Assembly: GCA_903865745.1 (NCBI GenBank)
Contig: CAIPKV010000079.1
Coordinates: 1 to 64,000 of the forward strand
Length of the DNA: 64,000 nucleotides
Reading direction: 5' to 3'
DNA from: an uncultured Verrucomicrobia subdivision 3 bacterium
GTDB taxonomy: Bacteria > Verrucomicrobiota > Verrucomicrobiia > Limisphaerales > UBA11358
Each line of letters starts with the position of its first letter. Position 1 is the stretch's first letter. The translations under genes and the position numbers were made by a program. Of the stretch, positions 22,892 through 31,520 are shown piece by piece. Under the pieces are notes generated by a model. That model was not told the origin of the DNA. It saw nothing but the letters and a program-made list of their open reading frames with translations, and ran no database searches.

Positions 22892-24961
22892 TTAGCCAGC
22901 CGATTTGACGTCGGGATGCTCATCAATGACAAGAACGCCGTGTGGTGGCAGGTCATAGTTGGCAATGATGTTCTGTCCAGTGAGGAAGTCGTGCATCGGC
23001 TTGTAGAACTGGATGCGCACCGGGGAAGCCTGATGGTTTAGCAAGAAATAGACACGCGCACCTTCCTTCTGGCGCATAGAGACTTCGATATTTTCCGGCA
23101 CCTTGAGGAGCGGATGCAGGCCGGTCATCTGACGCAGCCACGCGACAAGGTCGTGGTAAAAATGCTGGTGGCTTTGGGTGCCAATGTAGATGGCCTTGCC
23201 CAAGCCAAACGGATTCATCGTGATGGCGGGTTTGCCAGCATAAAAGTCTTTACCGAACGTCGCGAGAATCTGGCAGCCTTTGGGATTGATTAGGTCGCAC
23301 CAGATGCGGGCGGGGTGCATGTGGCTGGTCTGGAAAGCGCCCTTAAACGTCAGCAAATTATCTTCGTTGGCTGGCAACATGTCGAATTCCTGCACTTCGA
23401 GACCGAACAAATCGGTTAGGTCATGCGGAAAACCGGTGGTAGGCGCGATGTTGTTTTCGTCCACCAAACCGGTGTTGAAGGTGCTAATCAGCGTCCCGCC
23501 GTTTTGCACAAAGAGTTTCAACCGGTCGGCATCGCTGCCGGAAATCAGATGCAACGACGGCGCGAAAACAATTTTGTATTTTGACAAATCCTCACTGGGG
23601 CGTGCGAAGTCTACGAGGATATTACGGTCGTGCAGCGCATTATAAATGAGCTGAATATGGTCGCGCAGGCTGAATAGCTTGCTCGGCTGGTTGGCCTGCG
23701 TCACTGCCCATTCGTTATCATGCGAGTAGAGGATGCAGACGTCGGCGGAAACTTTGGTATCCTTGAGCGTGGGCGCGAGCACCTTGAGTTCCTCACCGAT
23801 GCGGGCGATTTCATCGAACACGCGGCGGCTGCCGGATTCCAAATTATGCGGCAGGACGGCTCCATGAAATTTTTCCGTGCCGTAACGTGGTTGGCGCCAG
23901 CGGAAAAAGAGGATGGCGTCCGCGCCGCGCGAAATCAGTTGATAGGTGAACATCCGCAGGACGCCGGGGCGGACGAGCGCGTTCACATCCTGCCAGTTCA
24001 CATTGCCAGCCTTTTGCTCCATGACCCAGAAGCCGCTATCGCCATCAGGCGTACGGACGCCGGTTTTTTTGAGCGAACGCAGCATATCAATCTCGCACGC
24101 GATTTCCGCTGGCTTGGTGCGGATGGCCGCCGTGTTTTCGATGGAAACAAAATCCAGCTGTTCCGCTAAATCAAAATGGTCGAAGCGGTGGCGCAGCGCG
24201 CGGAGGTTGGTCGTCACCGGCCGTTCGGGCGTGATTTCGCGCAACACATCTGCCTGCATCTTGACGAACTGGACGATGGTGTCGCTACAAAAACGATTCC
24301 AGTCCAGCACCAGCGCGGGATTGTGATGGGTTGGCGCGGCCATCGGCATCGGCACTTGATCCCACGCGCTAACCACCTGACCCCAGTGGCGAAGGCCGAG
24401 GCGCTGATTCAATTTTTCAATGGTCTCATATTTCGCTTCCAGCCATAGGTGCCAGTCGCGGCGCGTATCGTCGTTGAAGGATGCCTCGGTGAAATTACCG
24501 CCCAAGCTGTTATCAACCTGCCAAGCGACGAGCTGCGGATGGTTGCCGAGCGCGCGCGCCATGGCTTCGACAATGCGTTTGGAATAGTTCCAATAGACTT
24601 CACTATTTAGGCAGACGGCGCGGCGGGTCCCTTCGTGTTTAACGAGGCCGTGTTCATCCACGGGCAGAATTTCCGGGTGTTGTTTGGTCAGCCAGATGGG
24701 GGGCGCGGCGGTAGGTGTGCCGAGAATGACCTGGATATTCTTCTCGCCCAGCACATCCATTACGCGCTTGAGCCAGTCGAAATTAAATTTTCCGTCCTCG
24801 GTTTCGCATAGCCCCCAGGAAAATTCGCCAAGCCGTACTACATTGAAGCCGGCGGCGGCCATAAGCTCGGCATCGCGCTGCCACTGAGCCTCGGGGTTTT
24901 CAGCACTCCCGCCAAAGGGGAAGACCCATTGTTCAGGATAATAGTCTACGCCGAAATACAT
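22892..24961 (-). CDS. GH42-family beta-galactosidase homologue with altered acid/base residue
   Basis: A 689-residue protein with the three-domain GH42 layout: a TIM barrel from the start (MYFGVDYYPEQW), a trimerisation domain near 390-600 and a small beta domain. There is no signal peptide, so it is probably cytoplasmic. The nucleophile motif is intact (VMEQKAG, Glu315). The acid/base motif, normally W-Q-x-D-N-E, reads WQVDNSLGG: Ser152 (codon 24506-24508) replaces Glu. Activity on normal galactosides should therefore be reduced or different unless another residue substitutes. It lies 30 bases upstream of the glycosyltransferase on the same strand. Confidence 0.85.
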   Translation of the reverse strand: MYFGVDYYPEQWVFPFGGSAENPEAQWQRDAELMAAAGFNVVRLGEFSWGLCETEDGKFNFDWLKRVMDVLGEKNIQVILGTPTAAPPIWLTKQHPEILPVDEHGLVKHEGTRRAVCLNSEVYWNYSKRIVEAMARALGNHPQLVAWQVDNSLGGNFTEASFNDDTRRDWHLWLEAKYETIEKLNQRLGLRHWGQVVSAWDQVPMPMAAPTHHNPALVLDWNRFCSDTIVQFVKMQADVLREITPERPVTTNLRALRHRFDHFDLAEQLDFVSIENTAAIRTKPAEIACEIDMLRSLKKTGVRTPDGDSGFWVMEQKAGNVNWQDVNALVRPGVLRMFTYQLISRGADAILFFRWRQPRYGTEKFHGAVLPHNLESGSRRVFDEIARIGEELKVLAPTLKDTKVSADVCILYSHDNEWAVTQANQPSKLFSLRDHIQLIYNALHDRNILVDFARPSEDLSKYKIVFAPSLHLISGSDADRLKLFVQNGGTLISTFNTGLVDENNIAPTTGFPHDLTDLFGLEVQEFDMLPANEDNLLTFKGAFQTSHMHPARIWCDLINPKGCQILATFGKDFYAGKPAITMNPFGLGKAIYIGTQSHQHFYHDLVAWLRQMTGLHPLLKVPENIEVSMRQKEGARVYFLLNHQASPVRIQFYKPMHDFLTGQNIIANYDLPPHGVLVIDEHPDVKSAG

Positions 24962-24992
24962 AACATTTTCCTTAGGCTGGTTAAAGCGACAC

Positions 24993-25039
24993 TAAAAGCA
25001 AACCGCCGTGCTGGCAATTAAAATCGCGTAGCACGGCGG
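24993..25039 (-). terminator. Intrinsic terminator downstream of the AsmA-like gene
   Basis: CCGCCGTGCT (25003-25012) and AGCACGGCGG (25030-25039) form a perfect 10-bp stem. On the minus strand it is followed by TTTGCTTTTAG. It terminates transcription from the AsmA-like gene before GH42. Confidence 0.85.
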
Positions 25040-25059
25040 AGAAAAGTTTAAGACATTAA

Positions 25060-25803
25060 TTATTTTCCAAATAAACTGCCAAGCTTCTTGCCCAGGCTGC
25101 CGGCTTCATTGCCAATGGCCTTGCCTGCGTCGCCAACCGAACCCACCACGGCTTTGATGGTGGCGGTGGTGACTTCGCTCAGCACTTTCTTGGTCAGGTC
25201 GCCCGCCGTAATGCCGTCCGGCCCGGTGCCCAATGCGGTGAGATGGATGTCCGGCAATGGCAGCGTCGCGCCATTGAAATGCACTTTAGCTCCACTGATA
25301 AGGAAGTCGTCCACCTCCAATTTTTTGGCAGGCTTCTTCGCGCCAGCTGGGGCGGTCGTATTCGTACTAGAGCTGGCGGGGGCGGCGTTCGTGCCGCCAG
25401 CGAAGGCGTTCACATTGTCCATAATCTTTTTGAGGTTGTTTGCGCCAAAAGGATTTCCCTCGAAAGTGATTTCCGGGGAGCGCACTTCGACGGACTTGAT
25501 GACGATTTTATCGGACAACACCGAGAATGGGGCGACACTAACAGCGGCCTTGCCGACGCTGATGGCATTGGGTGTTTTGTAGCCCTCCGGGTTGCCGAGC
25601 ACGAGGTCAGTCACGCCGCCTGAACCGGTGAGGATGCCAACTTGCACGGAGCCAACCGTGAGGGTGGTTTGGGTCACCTTGGGTCCAATCGTTTCCATGC
25701 CGGCCTTGATGACATCGCCGAGGAAAAAACCGAAGATGACTACCACGAGCAAGATGACCACAATCAAGCCGAGGCCGATGCCTATAATAATTTTCTTTTT
25801 CAT
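25060..25803 (-). CDS. AsmA-like membrane-anchored protein
   Basis: A 247-residue protein with one strong N-terminal membrane helix (IIIGIGLGLIVVILLVVVIFGFF, described only in outline) and a periplasmic beta-rich part. The part around residues 45-120 (VGILTGSGGVTDLVLGNPEGY, then VEVRSPEITFEGN) resembles the AsmA/DUF748 repeat pattern, as does the second half (VDDFLISGAKVHFNG). AsmA-like proteins act in outer-membrane lipid transport. At this length it has only a minimal module. A Thr/Ala/Lys linker separates two beta parts. It is a single gene with its own terminator. Confidence 0.65.
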   Translation of the reverse strand: MKKKIIIGIGLGLIVVILLVVVIFGFFLGDVIKAGMETIGPKVTQTTLTVGSVQVGILTGSGGVTDLVLGNPEGYKTPNAISVGKAAVSVAPFSVLSDKIVIKSVEVRSPEITFEGNPFGANNLKKIMDNVNAFAGGTNAAPASSSTNTTAPAGAKKPAKKLEVDDFLISGAKVHFNGATLPLPDIHLTALGTGPDGITAGDLTKKVLSEVTTATIKAVVGSVGDAGKAIGNEAGSLGKKLGSLFGK

Positions 25804-25858
25804 AATGGGGAGAAACTGCCAGCAGCGCGGTGCGTTGGAAAGAAAATTTCCAACCGCT

Positions 25859-26251
25859 TCAGTGTTTGCTAATCATGGCGCGCACCACTTCCACCAAGCT
25901 GTTTATGTCGTAAGGCTTGGCGACAAACAAATCCGGCTTCACGGGCGCGTCAGAGAACACTTCGCCGTCCACCGTGCCGCTGATCAGGATGGTCTTTTGC
26001 TTGGGATTAAGGCGGCGGCATTCGCGAATCAAGTCCATTCCGCTCATACGGCCCATCGCGTAATCGGTCAACACCACGGCGGGTTTGGCGGCGGGAAATT
26101 CTTTCAGTGCCAGTTCGGGATCCGTAAAGGTCTGCACGTTGCAGCCAAGCGGGGTGAGAATGGTTGAGGCTAGTTCCAACAGCAGAACCTCGTCATCCAC
26201 CACAAACACAGTGGGCAACGGCGGGGTCGATTTGCTTTTGGAATGAGGCAT
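25859..26251 (-). CDS. Single-domain response regulator (receiver only)
   Basis: A 130-residue CheY-like receiver with no output domain. The acidic pocket (Asp19, Asp20), phospho-acceptor Asp63 (VLTDYAMG), Ser91 and Lys112 (AKPYD) are all present. It would pass a phosphoryl signal to an unknown partner by protein contact. No histidine kinase is adjacent; the only one in the window lies 33 kb away. Confidence 0.9.
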   Translation of the reverse strand: MPHSKSKSTPPLPTVFVVDDEVLLLELASTILTPLGCNVQTFTDPELALKEFPAAKPAVVLTDYAMGRMSGMDLIRECRRLNPKQKTILISGTVDGEVFSDAPVKPDLFVAKPYDINSLVEVVRAMISKH

Positions 26252-26422
26252 GGGTGAAATGCGTTAAACGATATAAATTACCATCGCGCTGCGGGTGTCC
26301 GCAAGCGCCAAGATGGGCTGTCGGGCGGGTGGACAAATGAAAAAATCGTTGCGCCGTGCTGTCCGCCCGCCTACTCTCTCGCTCCGGCAACAAACCCGCT
26401 TGCCATACAAGGAACTGCTGTC

Positions 26423-27874
26423 ATGAAAAAAAAATCAGCGTCCGTGCCGGAAACCCCAATCGCCAGCACCGCCAAAGCTAGCCGCACCAGTAAAACTGAT
26501 GCCAAGCCGGTTACCGAACCAATCAAAAGCACCGCTTCTGAGAAGGCTAAACGCACTTCGCGCCAGCCGCTGTTGGATGCCGCTGTCGGTTCGGTAAAAA
26601 AAATGCTCAAGTCCAAAGAAGCGCCCAAAAAGTCTACCGCCTTACCTAAGGTTGAAGTAGAGGCACCGACCGTCGTCCGTCGTAGCTACACCCGCGATCA
26701 GAAAGACGAACTACTAGAAGTCCCCCCAATTTTGCTCGAAGGTGATGCGCCTACGGAGTCATACGTTAGCGGTCCCGGTGAAAAATATTCCTTGGGTGCC
26801 ATGCCGCCCGAACAAAAGTTTTCCGGCGGGGAACTGCCCGAAAGTTACGGCACCAAAAAACTTTTCCTTACCGCGCGCGACCCGCACTGGCTTTATGCGC
26901 ACTGGGATCTCACCCGCGAACAGCAGAACCAGCTTAACGCCGAATCCACCGACGGCCATCTCATCCTGCGCATTTTCGCCGGGAAAATCGAAGGCCATCC
27001 CACCTACGAAATCCACGTCCACCCCGAATCGCGCCATTGGTTCGCGCACGTTGAACGCGCCGGCAATTCCTACGCTGCCGAATTAGGCTACTATTCCGCG
27101 CTTGGCAAATGGACGCGCGTCGCTGTTTCCAGCGGTACCATTACGCCGCCGGATGCCGCTGCGAAAGAAGACGCCGCCGAGTTTGCGACCATCCCGTTTG
27201 AATTTCCTTTCGCGCGCCTGATGCAAATCATCGAGGACGCCGTGCGCGATAACATCCCGCTGGCGCAGGCCATTGAGGAATTGCGCCGCGCCGGTCATCC
27301 TGATTTACCGCGCTTTGCGCATTCCATTCATTCACCGGTCATCGCGCCCGGGCCGACGCGGCAGTGGACGCCGGAGCAGGAAAAGGCCCTCGCCAAAATC
27401 ATCAGCATCGACGAGACCCGGCGTGTGTGGATGGGCTCGCTTGAAATCACCGAACTCATTCGCCGCCGCCTTGCGCATGCGGGCGACACGACCTCCCCGG
27501 TGACTGCGTTTGGTATTTCCAGTCCGGGCATTGCTTCCAGTCCCACCAGCCCGTTTGGCGGTGCGCGGGAGGATAAATCGAAAGGTTTCTGGTTCAACGT
27601 CAATGCCGAGCTCATCATCTACGGTGCCACGGAACCCGATGCGAAAGTCACGCTCGGCGGCCATGAAATCAAATTGCGCTCCGACGGCACGTTCAGCTTC
27701 CGCTTCTCCTTGCCAGACGGAAAATATGATTTGCCAGCCGTGGCGATTTCCGCTGACGGCACGGATGGGCGCGCGGCTGAGCTGAAGTTCGTGCGCGAGA
27801 CGCAATACCTCGGCGATGTCGGCGCGACGCCGCAGGATCCTTCGCTCAAGCCGCCGTTGCCCGATAACCTTTGA
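26423..27874 (+). CDS. DUF4912-domain protein
   Basis: A 483-residue soluble protein. Residues 1-90 are a Lys/Ser/Ala-rich tail that looks disordered. The DUF4912 region starts about residue 143 with YGTKKLFLTARDPHWLYAHWD and runs to about 240. A C-terminal beta-sandwich-like part follows (AELIIYGATEPDAKVTLGG, about 390-460). The function of DUF4912 is not established. The gene is immediately followed by a small membrane protein and a GH57 alpha-glucan enzyme with tight spacing, so a role around glycogen-type polysaccharide is inferred. Confidence 0.8.
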   Translation: MKKKSASVPETPIASTAKASRTSKTDAKPVTEPIKSTASEKAKRTSRQPLLDAAVGSVKKMLKSKEAPKKSTALPKVEVEAPTVVRRSYTRDQKDELLEVPPILLEGDAPTESYVSGPGEKYSLGAMPPEQKFSGGELPESYGTKKLFLTARDPHWLYAHWDLTREQQNQLNAESTDGHLILRIFAGKIEGHPTYEIHVHPESRHWFAHVERAGNSYAAELGYYSALGKWTRVAVSSGTITPPDAAAKEDAAEFATIPFEFPFARLMQIIEDAVRDNIPLAQAIEELRRAGHPDLPRFAHSIHSPVIAPGPTRQWTPEQEKALAKIISIDETRRVWMGSLEITELIRRRLAHAGDTTSPVTAFGISSPGIASSPTSPFGGAREDKSKGFWFNVNAELIIYGATEPDAKVTLGGHEIKLRSDGTFSFRFSLPDGKYDLPAVAISADGTDGRAAELKFVRETQYLGDVGATPQDPSLKPPLPDNL

Positions 27875-28110
27875 TGACCATGGACTCACCCGAACGCGGA
27901 GCCCTGATGCTCGTTCGGTTTATTGCCGCTGCGCTCATCGGCTGGGCGTTGGCGGAAGTTGCGCTCTACCTCGCCATCTGCCACCACAAAAACGAACCGG
28001 TGGAAATCATCCCGTGCGTCCTAAAATCCCTGCCATTCGTAGCGGGCGTCGTCGTGCTTATCAAAGCCCGTTCCCTTGCCGAATGGCTTTCCGACAAGCT
28101 GGATCTGTAA
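27874..28110 (+). CDS. Small two-helix membrane protein
   Basis: A 78-residue protein beginning at the ATG that overlaps the DUF4912 stop (TGATG). It has two hydrophobic segments (FIAAALIGWALAEVALYL and SLPFVAGVVVLIKA) separated by a Cys/His-containing loop. It lies between DUF4912 and GH57 genes, 15 bases before the latter, so it is part of their operon. The function is unknown. Confidence 0.7.
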   Translation: MTMDSPERGALMLVRFIAAALIGWALAEVALYLAICHHKNEPVEIIPCVLKSLPFVAGVVVLIKARSLAEWLSDKLDL

Positions 28111-28125
28111 CCATTCTTTAAGGGT

Positions 28126-29697
28126 ATGCCCGGCTATCTTTCCATCGTCCTACACGCGCACCTCCCGTTTGTGCGGCATCCCGAGCACGAGAAGTTTCTG
28201 GAAGAAAGCTGGCTGTTCGAAGCTATCACCGAGACGTACCTGCCGCTGATTCAGATTATCAATGGCTGGCGGCGCGACCAATTACCCGCGCACATCACGC
28301 TCTCGCTTTCGCCCACGCTCTGCTCGATGCTGCTCGACCCGCTGCTGCGCGAACGTTACGCCAAGCATCTCGATGGCTTGATCGATCTGGCGGAAAAAGA
28401 AATTCATCGCACGCATTGGGACCGCCAGTTCCGCGAATTGGCGTGGATGTATCATCACAAATTCTGTCAGGCGCGCGAAACGTGGCGGCATTACGACGGC
28501 AACCTGATTGCCGCCTTCCGCGAATTTCAGGACGAAGGCCGGCTGGAAATCATCACCACCGCCGCCACGCACGGGTTGCTGCCGCTGATGTCCAACCATC
28601 CGCCGAGCATCCGTGGCCAGATCCTCACGGCGCGCGACCATTACAATCGCTGCTTCGGGCGCGACCCGCGCGGCATCTGGCTGCCCGAATGCGCCTATGC
28701 CGAGGGCGTTGAAAAATATCTGCAAGAGGCGAACATCCGCTGGTTCATCCTTGATACCCACGGCGTTCTGCATGCCAAACCTCGGCCGCGGTATGGCACC
28801 TTTGCGCCCATCTTCACGCCCAATGGCGTCGCCGCTTTCGGGCGCGACTTCGATTCCTCGCGGCAAGTGTGGAGCAAGCACGAAGGTTATCCCGGCGACC
28901 CGCGCTACCGCGATTTCTACCGCGACATCGGCTTCGACCTCGACTTCGATTACGTCCGGCCGCATTTGCCCTCGCCGGACAATCGCGGGTTTACCGGGAT
29001 GAAATATTATCGCATCACCGGCACCAGCGAGAAGCAGGTCTATCAACGCGACCATGCCTTATCCGCGGCGAGCGAGCATGCGCGGCATTTTCTCGAAGAG
29101 CGCGTCACGCAGGCGCGCCAGGTTTCGCCGCTGCTCGACCGGCCGCCCATCATTGTGGCGCCGTACGACGCCGAGCTGTTTGGTCATTGGTGGTATGAAG
29201 GGCCGGAGTTCCTGGAATTTCTCGCGCGCAAGCTGTGTCAGGATCAGAAGGAGATTTCCTTCATCACGCCCGGCGAATACTTGCAGCGGCATACCACGAA
29301 CCAGATTGCCACGCCCGGCGCTTCGAGCTGGGGTGAAGAAGGCTACTGGCGCGCGTGGCTCAATGAATCGAACGAATGGATTTATCCGCACCTGCAAATC
29401 GCGCAGGAGCGCATGACGGATTTGGCCAACCGCTTTCCCGACGCGACCGGGCTGGAGGCGCGCGCGTTGAAGCAGGCCGCCCGCGAACTGCTCCTCGCGC
29501 AGGCGAGCGACTGGCCATTTATCTTACGCGCCGGCACGAGTCCTGACTATGCGCGCCGCCGCGTGAAAGACCATCTGCTCCGGTTCATTGCGCTGTTCGA
29601 GCAATTGAACGAAGATCAGGTGGATGAGAAATGGCTGCGCGAAATCGAGGCGCGCGACAATCTTTTCCCCGACGTGGACTGGACTCGCTGGAAGTGA
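28126..29697 (+). CDS. GH57 1,4-alpha-glucan branching enzyme
   Basis: A 523-residue protein of the GH57/DUF1957 type, close to the usual 520-560 residues. It has the N-terminal strand with catalytic-site His (IVLHAHLPFVRHPE), the nucleophile Glu188 in WLPECAY, the acid/base Asp348 in APYDAELFGHWWYEGP, and a C-terminal helical DUF1957 domain. Such enzymes make alpha-1,6 branches in glycogen-like glucans. There is no signal peptide, so it acts in the cytoplasm. No glycogen synthase is seen nearby. It is the third gene of the DUF4912 operon. Confidence 0.9.
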   Translation: MPGYLSIVLHAHLPFVRHPEHEKFLEESWLFEAITETYLPLIQIINGWRRDQLPAHITLSLSPTLCSMLLDPLLRERYAKHLDGLIDLAEKEIHRTHWDRQFRELAWMYHHKFCQARETWRHYDGNLIAAFREFQDEGRLEIITTAATHGLLPLMSNHPPSIRGQILTARDHYNRCFGRDPRGIWLPECAYAEGVEKYLQEANIRWFILDTHGVLHAKPRPRYGTFAPIFTPNGVAAFGRDFDSSRQVWSKHEGYPGDPRYRDFYRDIGFDLDFDYVRPHLPSPDNRGFTGMKYYRITGTSEKQVYQRDHALSAASEHARHFLEERVTQARQVSPLLDRPPIIVAPYDAELFGHWWYEGPEFLEFLARKLCQDQKEISFITPGEYLQRHTTNQIATPGASSWGEEGYWRAWLNESNEWIYPHLQIAQERMTDLANRFPDATGLEARALKQAARELLLAQASDWPFILRAGTSPDYARRRVKDHLLRFIALFEQLNEDQVDEKWLREIEARDNLFPDVDWTRWK

Positions 29698-29740
29698 ATC
29701 ACCGCTTGCCAAGCCGCGCTGGCGCGATTAGGTTTCCCGC

Positions 29741-29947
29741 ATGACGACGACTGTTGACGCAATCTATGAGCAGGGCAAACTGCTTTTGCCGGCTCCGTTG
29801 TCGCTGCCCGAAAAAGCCCATGTCCGCGTGACCATTGAAACGGTTGACGCCGAACGCGCCTCCTGGCTGAAACTTTCCGAGACCTCCCTCTTGAAAACCT
29901 GGGACAATGCCGGGGACGACGTTTTCAATGAACTGCTCGCGAAATGA
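29741..29947 (+). CDS. DUF104/AF2212-type antitoxin
   Basis: A 68-residue protein with the family start TVDAIYEQGKLLLPAPLSLPEKAHVRVTIE (described in outline): a short beta-barrel-like N-domain, then a helical tail that would wrap the toxin. It overlaps the start of the MazF/PemK gene by 20 bases, with the antitoxin first. The pair is a type II toxin-antitoxin module of the chromosomal kind, not part of the mobile element. Confidence 0.8.
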   Translation: MTTTVDAIYEQGKLLLPAPLSLPEKAHVRVTIETVDAERASWLKLSETSLLKTWDNAGDDVFNELLAK

Positions 29948-30239
29948 TGTCGTCCTCCTGCCGATTCCGTTCACGGATTTGACCAGTCGCAAGGTTCGTC
30001 CCGCCGTTATTCTAGGTCGCAACGGCGATGATTTGTTTCTCGTTCCCCTTTCTTCCGTCCTGGCCAACACCGACTTTCCGCTTCAGGAATGGCGCGCGGC
30101 GGGAATCAATGTGCCTTCTGGCATCAAGGCGCAGTTGGCCACGGTGGAAGCCGGACTGGTCGTGAAAATAGTCGGGCGGCTGGCGGCGACGGATGTTCAA
30201 TCTCTAGACGAACGGCTGCGGACGTGGTTGAATTTATAA
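29928..30239 (+). CDS. MazF/PemK-family toxin endoribonuclease
   Basis: A 103-residue protein from the ATG at 29928. The signature NDVVLLPIPFTDLTSRKVRPAVIL (in outline: P-I-P-F followed by K-x-R-P) is that of the MazF/PemK fold, whose basic loop cuts mRNA at short sequences. The conserved Arg-Pro-Ala segment is present. It is partnered by the DUF104 protein upstream. The target sequence cannot be predicted from this. Confidence 0.85.
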   Translation: MNCSRNDVVLLPIPFTDLTSRKVRPAVILGRNGDDLFLVPLSSVLANTDFPLQEWRAAGINVPSGIKAQLATVEAGLVVKIVGRLAATDVQSLDERLRTWLNL

Positions 30240-30283
30240 TCCGCTGTTCCCCCCTGCGCCGCCTTTGCGTCCTTCGCGCGACC

Positions 30284-30856
30284 TTACTTCTCCACTTTCT
30301 CCGGCGGGCTATGGAAGACCAGCTTGGCGCCGAAGTTGCCGCGCTCGCGCCAGCCTAAATAAAACTCCATCCGCGAGTTCTTATAATCCATGAACGGCAG
30401 CAGCACCACGCGCCGCCGCGTGATCGCGAAGTTCCAGCCGCCCTGCGGATTGCCCACGAGCTCGGGATAACGCCCGTAGCGCACCGTGTCCTTATCCGCC
30501 ACGCCGATGACGTAATAGGTGAAATTAGTGAGCGGGTTGCGGAAAAACCAGTCGCGTTTGCGATGCGGATTGCCCGGCTCATACCAATCCGGCGGCACCG
30601 GGTCATCGTTATTGCCGAACCACCAGACCGGGTTGCACTTGTCGTACCAATGGATGACCGGCTGACCCGGTTTGCACGGCATGGCGACGCCGTGCCAGTC
30701 CGGTGCCTGATTCGTGGTGTAAAACAGGCAGGTCGCCGGGTCGCTGATGTGCCGGTCGATGCCTTCGCGATGGCCACCGGCGCGGGCAACGCCGACCGCA
30801 CCCAGCACGAGGAGGGTCAGGGCGAGCCGGGTCAACCGATGGTGAAATCGCGTCAT
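30284..30856 (-). CDS. Secreted protein of unknown function
   Basis: A 190-residue protein with a signal peptide (LALTLLVLGAVGVARA, cleavage near residue 26). The mature part is rich in Trp, Tyr, Pro and Asn (PVWWFGNNDDPVPPDWYEPGNPHRK in outline) and holds two Cys that could form a disulphide. It appears monocistronic. I recognise no family. Confidence 0.6.
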   Translation of the reverse strand: MTRFHHRLTRLALTLLVLGAVGVARAGGHREGIDRHISDPATCLFYTTNQAPDWHGVAMPCKPGQPVIHWYDKCNPVWWFGNNDDPVPPDWYEPGNPHRKRDWFFRNPLTNFTYYVIGVADKDTVRYGRYPELVGNPQGGWNFAITRRRVVLLPFMDYKNSRMEFYLGWRERGNFGAKLVFHSPPEKVEK

Positions 30857-30950
30857 GCCAATAATCTAACAGGTGGGTCGCCGCGCGGATAATTGAAAAA
30901 CCGGAGCCGGCCATCGAATAGATTGATGCAGCCAAAACTGCCAAGGGGAG

Positions 30951-31052
30951 TTTTACCGCGAAATACGCGAAATACGCGAACGGGGAGGGGAAAGAGGTTT
31001 TGGCCGGCGATTCGGGTCCGGGCCGGCAAATTTCGCGTATTTCGCGGTAAAA
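30951..31052. repeat. Perfect 22-bp inverted repeat of a dispersed element (CCGCGAAATACGCG)
   Basis: The arm 30951-30972 (starts TTTTACCGCGAAATACG) is the exact reverse complement of 31031-31052, with 58 bases between. The same word followed by AACGGGNAGGGG recurs at 44913-44950, and an inverted variant lies at 45637-45666. This is a dispersed, hairpin-forming repeat, REP-like, located just before the first 21-bp array. Confidence 0.85.
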
Positions 31053-31096
31053 ATTCGTGTTTATGTCCCAATACAGGACGAAACGGAGGTTTTTAC

Positions 31097-31372
31097 GCGG
31101 ATTATTTTGAAATAAATGCGCATATATCTGAGATAAATGCGCAAATGTCCGTCCCAGATGCGCATTTATCTCTGCCAAGTACGCATCGGGCAGAAATATA
31201 TACGCATATAAATTTGAAAAATACGCATTGGCGGAAGATAGGCGCGCATATGTGGGTGATAAATGCGCAAATCCGAGAAATATACGCGCGTATTTGCGAG
31301 AAAAATGCGCATCTACTGAATATATATGCGCATCGCCGAGGGATATTTGTGCATTTATGTGACATTTATCCG
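31097..31372. repeat. 21-bp-pitch degenerate tandem array A
   Basis: The hexamer GCGCAT or a close variant (ACGCAT, GCGCAA, GCGCGT, GTGCAT, GCGGAT) begins at 31097, 31118, 31139, 31160, 31181, 31202, 31223, 31244, 31265, 31286, 31307, 31328 and 31349. That is thirteen cores exactly 21 bases apart without an indel. The spacer is A/T-rich with ATAAAT before the core and TAT after it. Because 21 is a multiple of 3, long open frames cross the array on both strands with a heptapeptide rhythm. They have no start context and I do not treat them as genes. Confidence 0.95.
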
Positions 31373-31400
31373 TCGCCGCCAGCCGTCGCCGGATAAATCT

Positions 31401-31467
31401 AATGAGGAAAGCCGGAAGGCAGGAAAGGAATCAGTTCCGTTTTTCCGGTTTTCCTGCTTTCCTCATT
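31401..31467. terminator. Long hairpin between array A and the GH2 gene
   Basis: AATGAGGAAAGC (31401-31412) pairs perfectly with GCTTTCCTCATT (31456-31467). The interior holds purine-rich GGAA and pyrimidine-rich TTCC tracts that can extend the stem imperfectly. It lies 54 bases upstream of the GH2 start. It could stop read-through into the glycosidase cluster or act as a 5' leader structure; neither is certain. Confidence 0.5.
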
Positions 31468-31520
31468 AATCTTCGGCAAATTGGTTTGCCACGGCTACGA
31501 CGTTTGCCCAAATTGGTTTG

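Noticed and set aside
31097-31372. CRISPR array
   Set aside because: Units are contiguous and degenerate with no unique spacers of 25-40 bases, and no cas gene is nearby. The same holds for the arrays at 45 and 62 kb.
30893-31396. 167-codon frame across array A
   Set aside because: The heptapeptide rhythm follows from a 21-base repeat; the opposite strand is equally open, so openness reflects the period and not coding.
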